Below are positions 31,865 to 42,588 of a DNA stretch of 64,000 nt, piece after piece. The first letter of the stretch is position 1, and the number at the start of each line of letters is the position of its first letter. Source of the stretch: Alitta virens. Its lineage: Eukaryota; Annelida; Polychaeta; Phyllodocida; Nereididae. Made by a program: the position numbers and the translations under genes. The notes beneath the pieces are model-generated. The model was not told the DNA's origin, searched no databases, and saw only the letters and a program-made list of their open reading frames with translations. Where the stretch lies: NCBI GenBank assembly GCA_932294295.1, contig OW028579.1, positions 31,197,250 to 31,261,249 of the forward strand, in the 5' to 3' direction.

Positions 31865-32480
31865 CGACGCAATGCTACTGGGTCTGAAGCTTAGTCAGCT
31901 TTTATGACCAGCTGCCAGAAGCAGACGTAATGAGGAGATGATAAGGCTTGGAGTGCACACAATTTTGCACTTTTCCTCTTGGATAGGGTCCTTTACTTGC
32001 CTAAGCACCGCGAGTACAAGGCACCTCCAATTTAGGGATGTAGCTCATGAAGAGTGCCGGGCTGAGGATCGAACCCCAGTCCCGGGAACATCACTCCAGC
32101 AAAGGCTCCAGTAAATAAGTCGAGATAGGGCTCCAAAACTAGCCAATCAGCAGAGAGCCAAACGTTATATTTAAATGAGTTTACCCTGCCGTGACATGCC
32201 TGACCACTACCCCTGGCCAAAGAAGTCAGGAAGGGTAAAATTCCGTTGCATTGGATACGACCACCATCAACCACAAGGATTTTGTCTAGAGAAATGGTGA
32301 TTTTGAAGTATCATACACTGGGAACGGAGGACAAGCCCGTCCAATTATTTCTGTTAGTTTGACAGCTCTGACCAAGTGGACCACATGAATATATTATGAT
32401 AACACCCCAACTTTGTAGGATTTGCCTTGGGGGTACCATTCCGGAGTTGGGAACATCAGCAGAGCTGGACAATATATTAG
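31865..32480 (-). mobile_element. SINE family 2 plus associated repeat, longer copy
   Basis: ATGCTACTGGGTCTGAAGCT, CCAGCTGCCAGAAGCAGACG, GAGTACAAGGCACCTCCAAT and CTCATGAAGAGTGCCGGGCT match 20345-20605. CTCCAGCAAAGGCTCCAGTA onward matches 20761-21005. The minus strand has GGGACTGGGGTTCGATCCTC, a good box B. The two copies show that these parts belong to one repeat. A private stretch lies at about 32220-32375. Confidence 0.65.
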
Positions 32481-34110
32481 AGGATGCCTGTTTATGATGT
32501 TGATTCAGCACTAGCAAAACACCATAATATTATGTGTTTTGAAGTGGGCTCAAATTGTAGAGACGCTTATATGTCTTTCCTTACAATGACAAAAAACAAA
32601 TTCTTGGATTCTAGTAAATAAATATTTTATTTAAGTTTTTGACTTACACAGTTTTAATGGCTCTAAAGCCTTATTACTCTGTTACGTAAACAACAATACT
32701 ATATTACATTAACTATGATACAAATTACCCTAAATTACGTGATAATTGTTATTACATCAACTGAACATGTAAAACACAAAATAGATTTTAAAAAGATAAA
32801 AACATTAATAAATTCCTAAGCTCAATAAACGTTTTGTACATTAATAATCCTATTTAAAAGCATATTTTGTGTATTTTATAAAGTGTACCAATTTAAAGTA
32901 GACATGGTAAAATAAATTAGGTCTAACATTATTTTTTGAGACCAATAGATACAAATATATCTCTATATTTTTGGCCTAACACTTAAAATACTATTACAAG
33001 TAATGTCACTCCCCTGCATGAGAAAAAGCACATGTACTCTAATATTTTATGTGTATCATACAAGATCTACATGTGCAGTGCTCATCATTTATGTGCATTT
33101 ATGATACATGGATTCAACATGCCATGCTATGATGTAATACTCATAACACTCAATATATTTAGTAACACCCAGAGGTATATAATCAATTGGTTTGTATTTG
33201 AAAAGTAACGACAACAATTAATGAATGAATATTGTCATATAAACAACAAAAAATGACCACTAGTTATTAGGCATTCATGCAATTGCCAGCAATACAATTT
33301 ATGAATTAATAACAGAAGTTAATCATGGTTGTTTGTTTGTACACTATATAATTACATGTATCATGAATTAAGAACAAAAGTTAGGCATGTTTGTTTTCAC
33401 ATGTATTATGCTAAACAATTATTTTTGATAATTGCCTAGTTACCTGTGTTTATTTGATATACCATTTATACTTTAATTTTGCAAATTGTGAATCTCAAGG
33501 TATAACATGATGAACTATCTCAAGATGAGATTTTAATAACTATCATTGCTAGCTACTAACTACCCATGACTGTCTTCCATTTTGGAGATAAAACTGCTTT
33601 TTAGAACTTGCACGATAAAAAAGCCATTTCAACTAAAATTAATTAAGATAATCGTTTGTCCAGTTTATTGGTCAGTCCACTGACCACTCACATAAAAAAA
33701 AAAACATTATATAAGATACAGTTGTATTTACAATTTCAAATTATTTTACATAGGTTATTCTGTGTGATAATCCTTGCAAATAACCACTGGTTAAAATTCT
33801 CATAATACATATTGTTGTACCTGACATTAATTAACCCTGTTAAAACTTGTAACAATGGTAACATTCATAACAATGGGATTATGGTAACATCGTTAGTTTG
33901 GATGAAAATGACTAGGGATAAACATCATCACTAGTTGATTATTCAACATTATTCAGACTATTTGGTAAAATCGTATAAGTTGCCAACAGAATGAGATTCT
34001 TATGTAGGGATATGTACATCACTCTATACAATTGCCTGATATTTCACGAACAAAATGAAATGAAATAGATGGTTTATTGATTAGGACTAAGAATATCAGT
34101 CACAGGATTA

Positions 34111-34765
34111 TGTGTCCCAAGACAACATGTCACATCAACGTCGACTCCTCAGACAACTTGAAACATCGTTTTGAAACGGCTGATGCCGGTTGATATTAGA
34201 TCAACATCGGCCCAATATTGGTTCAATGTTAGCCCTGACACTCTTATAGAGTAATCATCTGTTTCAGACAAAAAGTTGTTTCGCTGGTGTCCACTAACTA
34301 GTTTGTTTAAAATCAGCAATTATATCGTCTGTCGTTAGACAATAAAGACAAAAATAATTGTGTCTCAGCCAACCAACATTATTGTTTGATTAAAACATTC
34401 ATCGTCTAAGGACAAACAATATCTTGACTGATTTTAAACAAACCATTGAGTGGACACCAGCGAAACAATTTTTTGTCTGAAACAGACAATTTTTTTCGAG
34501 TGCCGATAACATGAGACATCGTTTTAATCTGGGCATATGCCGGGTGATATTGGCTAAACATCAGTCAAGATAAAACATTTTCGGCATTGTTCACATCGGG
34601 ATGACTCCCGAATGAGGTGGCAAGCTCTCGGAGACTTTTTTGAGTCGATCCCAAACAACATGCGACATCAGCTCAATATTGGCCCCACATCCGTTTATGT
34701 TGGTCAGAATTGATCTAATATTTTGCTGGAGAGTTTGCTGATCTGGCATGTTGCCAGGGTCTGAG
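34111..34765. repeat. Cluster of degenerate MITE family A copies
   Basis: TGTCCCAAGACAACATGTCA at 34111, GCCGATAACATGAGACATCG near 34503 and TCCCAAACAACATGCGACAT at 34656 are family A ends. Words such as CATCGGC, GACATC and TCTGGCATGTTGCCAGGG near 34742 support this. An unrelated hairpin element (34259-34485) is inserted among them. Confidence 0.5.
34259..34485. mobile_element. Hairpin element with 58-bp inverted arms
   Basis: The left arm, CTGTTTCAGACAAAAAGTTG through TTTAAAATCAG (34259-34316), pairs with 34428-34485 (CTGATTTTAAACAAACCATT to GTCTGAAACAG) with a few mismatches. The loop region has more short palindromes (GTCTGTCGTTAGACAAT). It is MITE-like; no target duplication is clear. 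Confidence 0.75.
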
Positions 34766-36485
34766 GTAAAATGCTGGTTTTATAGAATACAATACCTTAC
34801 TGTCAGGGAATCAATCTTCTTTCCAAGTCCTAATATTTTCACTGTATATTCTATGTTGTATATATGTTATTTTGTCTGTCAATAATTCTTAAAAATTATC
34901 ATTTCTGAAACAGCACACTCCTACAATCCAGCCAGATTTTCAAATTTGATGTTTTATGTACATATTGCAAGTGTAGACTGTTTTAGAATAAGATTTTTTT
35001 ATCCTTTGGAGTTTAGCTGGTAGCAACAAGTCACAAAAAAAATGATAAAAAAGGCTTGGATTTGGACTGTCTTACACAAAAACTCAACTACCTGGATATA
35101 ACATTAAGTTAGAGAGGCTTAACATTCTTTTGCCAATGGCTCAATCTTAACTTCTGCAGGCTCTGTATAATTTCCAACGATAGATGAATGCATCCAATAC
35201 TGAACCGCTCCGTCACACAGCACAGCAATTATTAGATGATACAATAGTTAATTGTATTGAAACAGTCATGGCTATGCTTTTTACAATCGTATTTGTCTGT
35301 TTACAAATAAAATATTATGGTTATTAAAAAATGGTAACAAATTGAAAAGTTTGGTCGCGAAATGATTGAAATCGAGGATTTTTTGTGAAGTAATTCTTGA
35401 CAGGCCAAACTAAAAGTACTTGTATCACAAATCTAAGATGTGAATTGGTATTATGTAGGTAGGGTATGACAGGTTTATTCCTCTGAAACAGCCAAATATA
35501 TTGTACATACGTGTAATTTTGCGACGAATCGGTTCAAATTTACAAACATCTTGCTTAACATAATAACGATGTAAAAATATTTGAAAATATCATGCAGTGA
35601 CTTTAACAAGTAATAGTTGCAACAGTGGTACTGATCTAAAATAGCATATTCATAGCAATTAAAAGTGTAAACATACATAAGTAATATACAAAGTCATACA
35701 ACGCTTATGAGATTCACTGGGTAGTATCTGCATCAGCCAATAGATGGCAGCACTGCAGGTAAAACATGGAGGAGGGAAGTTTAAAACAAGCAACGCCACA
35801 TTTGTGCAGGATTTATAAAATAGTATTTCAAACATTAACGACAAACAATTGAAAAGTCATATCCGCGATGTAGGACAATATCATACCGTTGGTTCATCTA
35901 ATTGGCACATGTACAAATCAACAAGTGTGCCTTCGTGAGAAGGCGATTGGCTACAAACGAGTGGTGACTCATTCAACATCGTACTTTGTAAAACTCTCTA
36001 CAGCAAATACACAACTATCTCACTCTCATTTGGATAATAAAACCACTCATCACTACATTGCTTATTTACAATAGCTCATAACAAAGTCAGAAACCCTCAC
36101 CACGACCATATAGCTTGCTGACTCTCATCTGCTCAATCCAGCAATCATGTTGATATGTTGCTCTTGGTAGAATTCTTCTCCAACAACGTTTTGCTTCCTT
36201 CTAGGACCATATTTTTGTGTCTTCTTTTGCCTCTCACACTGTCTTCTTTTTCCTCTCACACATGTATTTAAAAAGGGGCTTGTCAATGAATGATCATTTA
36301 CGTGTACAGTAATAATTTCTCTGCATTTGGTCCATGCAGTGTCAATTCCTCTCACAATTTCAATATACACACTTCATTTGTTTTAACTCCTCAGTGAACA
36401 GGACCATTGCTATTAATAATTCTCTTCTATAAGGATGCTTAAAAGCTTACTTTAGAAGTAATGATAGAATACTATAAGCCGAACA

Positions 36486-36491
36486 TTTAAT
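36486..36491 (-). terminator. Possible polyadenylation signal of paralog R
   Basis: ATTAAA on the minus strand, about 255 nt after the stop codon. This hexamer is common in AT-rich DNA, so the call is weak. Confidence 0.2.
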
Positions 36492-36746
36492 GACACTGAA
36501 TCTAAAGACAATTACTGAAATTGTAAATGGTTTCATCATCAAAATCACTAGTTTTCTCTAATTATTAATGTTGTTATAAGCAAACCGTTTTTTCCTTTTA
36601 TAACCCAAACTGTTCGATTTCCAACTAATATCAGTGGGTATTGATATCATATATTTGAACTGGTCCGCGTCGAGATACTTGCCGCTTTCCTAACCCTAAA
36701 TCCCGTTGTAACTATAAGTAATTAGTCCTAGGTGGTGAGTACTAGG

Positions 36747-36965
36747 CTAGCAGTAGATTCCCAACTTCTGAACGCAGTATAATTCTTGTACAAAGGCATA
36801 GGTGAGGAAGAGAACATAGATGGTGACAAAGCTGACACCGATCATTCCGCTGAGACGGAATCGTGCGATAGTGAAGACGAGTAACGCAATGAAAAGAACG
36901 AGAAGTAGGATGAAGCCGAACTTAGCATGAGGAAGTATGAGCATTTCTCCATTGTAGTACTCCTC
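36747..36965 (-). CDS. SLC24A-like: Paralog R terminal exon: last two membrane segments and stop
   Basis: This exon has 219 nt of coding sequence including TAG at 36747-36749. It opens EEYYNGEMLILPHAKFGF, then ILLLVLFIALLVFTI, then ARFRLSGMIGVSFVTIYVLF and LTYAFVQELYC, ending QKLGIYC. This fits the NCKX C-terminus: hydrophobic helix, W/F-R-L-x-x-x-x-G turn, hydrophobic helix and a very short tail. The acceptor is TATTTCAG|GAG in phase 0. It predicts what the missing last exon of paralog L should look like. Confidence 0.94.
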   Translation of the reverse strand, partial: EEYYNGEMLILPHAKFGFILLLVLFIALLVFTIARFRLSGMIGVSFVTIYVLFLTYAFVQELYCVQKLGIYC

Positions 36966-37823
36966 CTGAAATACAAAATTTCCATAATTTAGTAATTTTG
37001 TTACTCTTTCGTAGCGACAATCCTGAGAGAGGTGATATGGATTTGCAAATATTTGGATGTTTAAATTAAGTGGTTTCCTTCATATGCAAATAAACATATA
37101 TTAGCCAGCCATTACACTGTGTGTCGTCCCCTATAAGCCAAGCGACCTAGTTTACCCAGTTAAACAAAATGATTGGTTAAATTATGTAGCCGATAGGCTG
37201 GGTATATACTAAAAGAAATCTACTCTTAAAAATACAAGAAAAAAGGATTCATATTTTGTGAGTTTAGGCAATTTTTCTGAATTGATTAATTTACTTTAGA
37301 TGAGTAAACTAACAAAAAATGTACATAATAGGTCGCTGGGCTGTTAGGTGACGACACACAGTGATTTTAGTGCCTAGCAGAAAATTGGTTACACTGACAA
37401 ACCACATCCTTAACATTAAACTTTCATAATAACTCTATAGTGAGCAGCAGGGTTGGAAAAATCATGATTAAACAAATCTGATATTTTATTTACTTAAATC
37501 GGGTTTTTTTTAAATAAGGGATCAAATACTGTCTGGAATAAGCCAAGTTTGATAAATGTTTTAGCATTCATTCTTAAACTTACTGAGTTGTACTTTAAAA
37601 ATTAACAGAACTTAGATTTATTGAAAAATTTGAGTTTTGGGGAAAATCTAGTTTTCAACTGATAAACTTGTTCAAATAAAAAAATCTATTAAAAAAAAAG
37701 AAAAATAGCTTAATCTGCCAACCCTGGACTGAGCAGTGACTTGTTGTCATCTTAGTGTGTCTACAGAGCAAATAAACACAGCTCCATACAATATTTTACA
37801 ATAATCAGTAATATTCATCTTAC
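36966..37823 (-). other. Last intron of paralog R
   Basis: This 858-nt AT-rich intron has consensus ends. A CACTGTGTGTCG/CGACACACAGTG pair at 37107-37365 hints at a degenerate inverted repeat; nothing else is seen. Confidence 0.8.
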
Positions 37824-37994
37824 CCATTCATGTTCTGATAGCAATGATACCGGTGCACCGGCATCGATGGCAATACGAGTAAGGAACGGAAAACCCAGGC
37901 CAAGGTTGATATCAAACACATTTGATCCAATAGCGTTGGATACTGCCATGTCACCGTAGCCGTCCCGAGCCACCAGTATAGAGCTTAGGCAATC
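37824..37994 (-). CDS. SLC24A-like: Paralog R alpha-2 exon (second half)
   Basis: This 171-nt exon has phase 0 at both ends. It reads [37 protein letters not shown] and ends LLSEHEW. The acceptor is GCTTTCCAG|GAT and the donor TGG|GTAAGA. Compared with paralog L exon 10 it is identical at 44 of 57 residues; the differences gather in the second half, outside the ion-binding core. Confidence 0.96.
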
Positions 37995-38280
37995 CTGGAA
38001 AGCAAAGAAGTTTTTGTTGGTTAAATATTCCTTTCACATATCTTATACCCAATGGGAAAAACACCAGCAATCTGGGGGGAAAACTGAACGTGGCTGTCAA
38101 TGTTTTTCACACACGGACTGGTACCACAGCCAGCAAATGGGTACTATATATATGGTAGGATTTATATATTATTGAACAGGATTACTTTAAAGAACCCCTT
38201 ACTGACAAGACCAATAATCAAAAGCCTTTTACAACCAATCCATATTGTATATACCTCAAACACTAAAACTAATTTCAGGC

Positions 38281-38434
38281 TACATGGCCAAATGTGCCAT
38301 GTGCGTTTTCCATGAGAAGAATAAATGCATGGAAAACGCATGGTTTTTGCCTAAATATAATCAGGCAAAAACATGCGTTTTCCATACATTTATCCAAACG
38401 CAGGGAAAACGCATGTGGTACATTTGGCAATGTA
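38281..38434. mobile_element. MITE family B, copy at 38.3 kb
   Basis: It starts TACATGGCCAAATGTGCCAT and ends GTACATTTGGCAATGTA. The centre CATGGTTTTTGCCTAAATAT pairs with the opposite arm. Confidence 0.88.
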
Positions 38435-39149
38435 CATGTAATGCTTTTGATCCTAAAGGATGTGCAAACATTATACATGTTAATGTGAATTGAATATAAC
38501 AATTAATTGAGTGCTTAAACAATATATCATAGTTTGCAGGTCCATCAGTTAACATCCTTGCTATCCACCACATTATAAAGCAAAGCAGAACTTTGTTGAA
38601 AAAAATAAATAAAAAATTACTGGAGTTGAGCTGGTACATGTTGAGGCAGCGGGATAAGAAGGTCATTTAGCAGCAAGCATGGAATGATCACATCACCATG
38701 ACATACAACACAAATCAAACTCATGAGGAGGTAGATTCATGCTGAACAGGATTATTTTTCCAAGGCCAGATTGGCCTTGAGTCAGGCTGTAAGCTTTCCC
38801 AGAATAAGTTACTGCAATCTGCCATATTCTGCGATCAAGTACACCAGAAGGAACACTGCTAAATTCCAGCTGATCAAAGGAGATCTAGGACCCTTTGATG
38901 AAATAAGCCAGCTCTGATTCCATACACGGTCTGCCATCCAGGATCTGTCTGGTGACAACACTTTCAAAACATTTTTCTTTGAGTATTGAAAGCGAAGTTC
39001 GAACTGGCTTTTGCCAGTGTGTCAAAGAAACCATTGGAAAAACGTGTCAGTAATTTTGTGAAAGACTCAAGTCTGACGTGTCAGCCAGACTAACAGATGA
39101 AAGAAATGTAACATGAGGCCTAGCTGACGTATAGGCCTACTCCAGCAAA

Positions 39150-39245
39150 GGCAATCATGCCCCCTGGTGGAGTAGGCCGACGCCTATCTGAGTACACTAC
39201 CAATCATGCCCCCTGGTGGAGTAGGCCGACGCCTATCTAAGTACA
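39150..39245. repeat. 49-bp tandem duplication, each unit with a CTCF-like motif
   Basis: CAATCATGCCCCCTGGTGGA, GTAGGCCGACGCCTATCT and AGTACACT occur twice in a row with one or two differences. On the minus strand each unit contains CCACCAGGGGGCAT (39157-39170 and 39206-39219), 13 of 14 positions of the CTCF core. Confidence 0.85.
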
Positions 39246-39377
39246 CTGCCGTGTCTTTCCCCAAACACTACTGCCAAAGTTCTCCTCAAACAAAGCCTAG
39301 CTCCTGGCCTCCTAGTCATGCTTGAATATCTTTATGGCAAATACAACCTTAAGTGTATCCCACATGAGTGTTGCCTA

Positions 39378-39496
39378 ATTTGGACACCCACATTGCTCAT
39401 TTCAGTATTAGGCCAATCAATTATGTGTGTCACCAAGGAAATCTGTAAATAAATTGGGATATTTTCGACCAACATAAGGCCAAGTGTGGGTGTCCC
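39378..39496. mobile_element. Degenerate inverted-repeat element
   Basis: TTGGACACCCACATTGC at the left end and AGTGTGGGTGTCCCAA at the right end are inverted. Inner TATTAGGCCAA and ATAAGGCCAAG are shared in direct orientation. MITE-like, family unknown. Confidence 0.45.
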
Positions 39497-39991
39497 AACT
39501 GTTTACCACAAACACAAGACCGATCAGTGTTGTCACTATTCACGTCTCAGAACTGATTACTCATGGGCCGAGATTTTGATCAACAAACCTAAACAAAGCC
39601 AAGTAGATTAGCAAGTAGATTACCAATGATTCTGGTACTAATCAATTGCATTTAATGACTCGATCATAATGATTAATAACAGAGAGATCACACTATTGCC
39701 ACAATTGAGGGAAACACCCAAGCGCGGATGTTAATATAACCATTTAAGTTATAATTCGGAGTAAAATCAGCCAGACCTATACAAATGATAGTTCTTTCAT
39801 AACAATATTGTTGCCACTTTTCTCTATAATGCATGGCACAGTCACACAATATTGAATGGTGTGAGACCGCAGAAATCACTCAGTGACAGGGAAGGATATT
39901 CCCGCCATTGAAACACAGGAAATCCTGGCCTAATTTTGTTCTTATAATATCAGTTATACTCCACTACGTGACCTTTTCTATGGTTCTTTTG

Positions 39992-40219
39992 AGGGATATA
40001 ACCAACGAAAATGTTAGTTAACTCCCTCCTGAGTGCAAACTGAACTGTTATGCGTATAAAAGGCATTAAGACAAAACAAACAATCAACAAATTAGTAAAT
40101 ATGCCTAATGGAGTATAAGTTAGTAATATCCCTCATAGTCAGGAGTTAACTTACATTTTTGTTGCTTATATCAAACAACAAAATTGTTAGTTAACTCCCT
40201 CCTATTCGGGATATAACCA
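39992..40219. mobile_element. MITE family C, copy at 40.0 kb
   Basis: GGGATATAACCAACGAAAAT through GTTAGTTAACTCCCTCC at the left end is inverted at the right end (GTTAGTTAACTCCCTCCTAT, GGGATATAACC). The centre matches the other copies (TAAATATGCCTAATGGAGTA). Confidence 0.8.
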
Positions 40220-40300
40220 ATCCGCACACACGGCGACCATCTTGCCCTAAATATTGACAAAACAGAGATACATGCCCAGCAGGCGTGGTGGCAGGACATT

Positions 40301-40642
40301 TTGAGATTAATCATTGCAGTTCTGATCAGATATTGGTATCTTCCAGGAATAGAGCTTTTCAATGGTGCACATCAATATTCTCTCTATATACTACATAGTT
40401 CAATTGTAGCAAACTTTGTAGGTCGATATACAAGAATTGGTGCTAACTTGTTCCAAGTTTGTTGCAAATATGGTGCTAGTGTCAACAAATTTTATGTAAA
40501 GGGCTTAAGGTCTGTCTTAGACTGCATGAAATTATATTACGATAACTGTGAAGATGACAGTATGCAAGTAGGCACTCAGATAAAGGAGTTACTACATATA
40601 AGAGATACTCAGGTGGTTGTGCCTTGGCTACTAAATGTATGA
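40301..40642 (+). pseudogene. Open frame of about 113 codons, unrecognised, possible retroelement remnant
   Basis: There is no ATG at the start (first codon TTG). The text includes RYTRIGANLFQVCCKYGASV and QIKELLHIRDTQVV. The QIKEL-x2-RD motif and Cys spacing loosely recall the frame at 1202-1507. After the stop comes an AT-rich stretch with AATAAATT near 40813. It is in an intron and antisense to the host gene. Function not assigned. Confidence 0.25.
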
Positions 40643-42240
40643 ATTGATAGAGTACCTCTGTGCCAAGTTAATGGAACTATATGACATGTGCAGTCATTTG
40701 TTGGTTTTTTTTACTCACAACTATTGCTATTTTTATACTTTTTAATATTCATGATTGTATTGTTTTTATTTTCATTGTATTATGTTATTATTCTGTACGT
40801 GATTACGATACTAAATAAATTAATAGTAAAATAAGGTGTGAGATACAAATCTCAATTTTAAAATATGGTAGAAAATGTTATGCGCATTTTCAGTGTATTA
40901 TTTACACTAAATTCAGGCAAAATCCACTGCATTAACTACATGAAACTAACACAAATAGGCTCTCTTTGCTATGGAATATAGCTTTACTAATATTTTAAGG
41001 AATGTTTCTTTTAGTTCATCTGAATAAATTTACTAATTTGAATCATAATACATTTATTTCAAGCCAGTTATGAAGCAATTTGCATTATTTTGCATGATGT
41101 GCTGTGAATTCTCAGTGGATCCTCATCTGAAGATCATTGGAACTTAATTGAAAATTATAATGCTTTCTCGTTAAAAACAGTAAATCTTGTACATAATATT
41201 ACCTTAGCAGCAAGTTGTTATTGTACAGTAAATTGATCATTTCAAAATAAAATATAAATTTTACAAAAGACAGGGTCAGTCCAACAGCCTCATAGGACCT
41301 AGAAGGCTTGCCCAGTGGCTTCACTTAAGCACCCAGGATGTCCTATTGAAAGGCTTAGAGGACAGAGCTATTTTTCATGATGACCTTGTCAGGTTCCACA
41401 GCATCTGGAGATGTGGGGTTACCAGAGATTGCAGCTAGGCTGTCCAAGATAGGTCATACAGGGGCAAGCGGAGTCTGCCAAGACCAAATAAGGCTTTAAG
41501 AGGGAGACCTTGGCTGCATACTGATGAACTTAGTACAATCAGATTAGAATATATAAAAGAAAGTCAATGTATATCATCAAATGAAGAAAGGATATATCAG
41601 TATGAAGCTAAATCAATCTGCATTGCATAAACACACTACTATCAAATGCCAATACATCATAACTAAGCCCTTGGTATAATAATGGATGGAATATTGTTCT
41701 GAAATGTCCTTGGTGGCCATGGTGATTGGAATGTACTGTTGTAGATCTGTAAGTTAAAATAGCAAGGGCTAAAAAACGGTTGACTCTAGAGGGCTGTACC
41801 AGACTGTGATCTAAACATGCTAATTCCAGCTGCTTCTGTCCACTTCTATAGCTAATAGTCCGCTTACATTTATCACCAGAAAAGTGTAAGCATTGGCAAA
41901 TGTAACAAATTAATGTAATATATCATAAATATATACTTTTAGATCTGGTTTTGCGTAGCCAGCAATTACAGCAGTGGCTAGACTCGATTTGACGGGCGGT
42001 TTTTAATGAAACTAACTGTAGCAGTACAATGAAAACCCCTAACCTTTATATATGTAATTTATTTAAATTCATTATATTGTAGTCACTAGTCATGTGGATG
42101 TACTAGCCTTACAGCCATATGTTAAGTTATATGTCTACTGAGTAAAACTTGGCTAGTCTAGGCAAGAAGGGTTAGAATAATAGTGCTACTGAAAACCCCA
42201 GAGCAATGGCTTACTCTTTTGTCTTGCAGCTATAAGCTAC

Positions 42241-42588
42241 ATTAAGGGGTATGATAACAGATCACGGAGAAGCAGTTAGGCATTGCAGTCTCCAGGGTAA
42301 CACCCCTTCACTGAATTTTAGGGCAAGTTTTCAGGGTTCACTGTCCTCGTTATTCTGGAGATTCTATATGGCACCATTTGAACTGCTACAACTTCATAGA
42401 TCGTCCATACAAGTCAGCTGTTTCTCCCTCTGGACTGTGTACATCACCCCATTATGATAACCCTATCAAAGGAGAATAACGGGGACAGTGAACCCTGAAA
42501 ACTTGCCCTAAAATACAGTGAAGGGGTGTTACCCTGGAGCCTGCAATGCCTAACTGCTTCTCTGCGATCTGTTATCATTCCCCTTAAT
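42241..42588. mobile_element. 348-bp hairpin element with inverted arms of about 115 bp
   Basis: The left arm starts ATTAAGGGGTATGATAACAG and includes TAACACCCCTTCACTGAATT. The right arm ends GTTATCATTCCCCTTAAT and includes GTGAAGGGGTGTTACCCTGG. Pairing extends inward to CGTTATTCT/AGAATAACG with few mismatches. The loop is about 115 bp. No transposase; the target duplication is unclear. Confidence 0.85.

Larger units (their letters stand above)
27109..36746. other. Intergenic spacer between the two exchanger paralogs
   Basis: This 9.6-kb spacer should contain the promoter of paralog L and the 3' UTR of paralog R. No TATA box or polyadenylation site can be assigned with confidence. The stretches 27110-28310, 29425-30240, 32490-34100 and 34770-36740 are AT-rich and show no gene or recognisable repeat. 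Confidence 0.7.
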
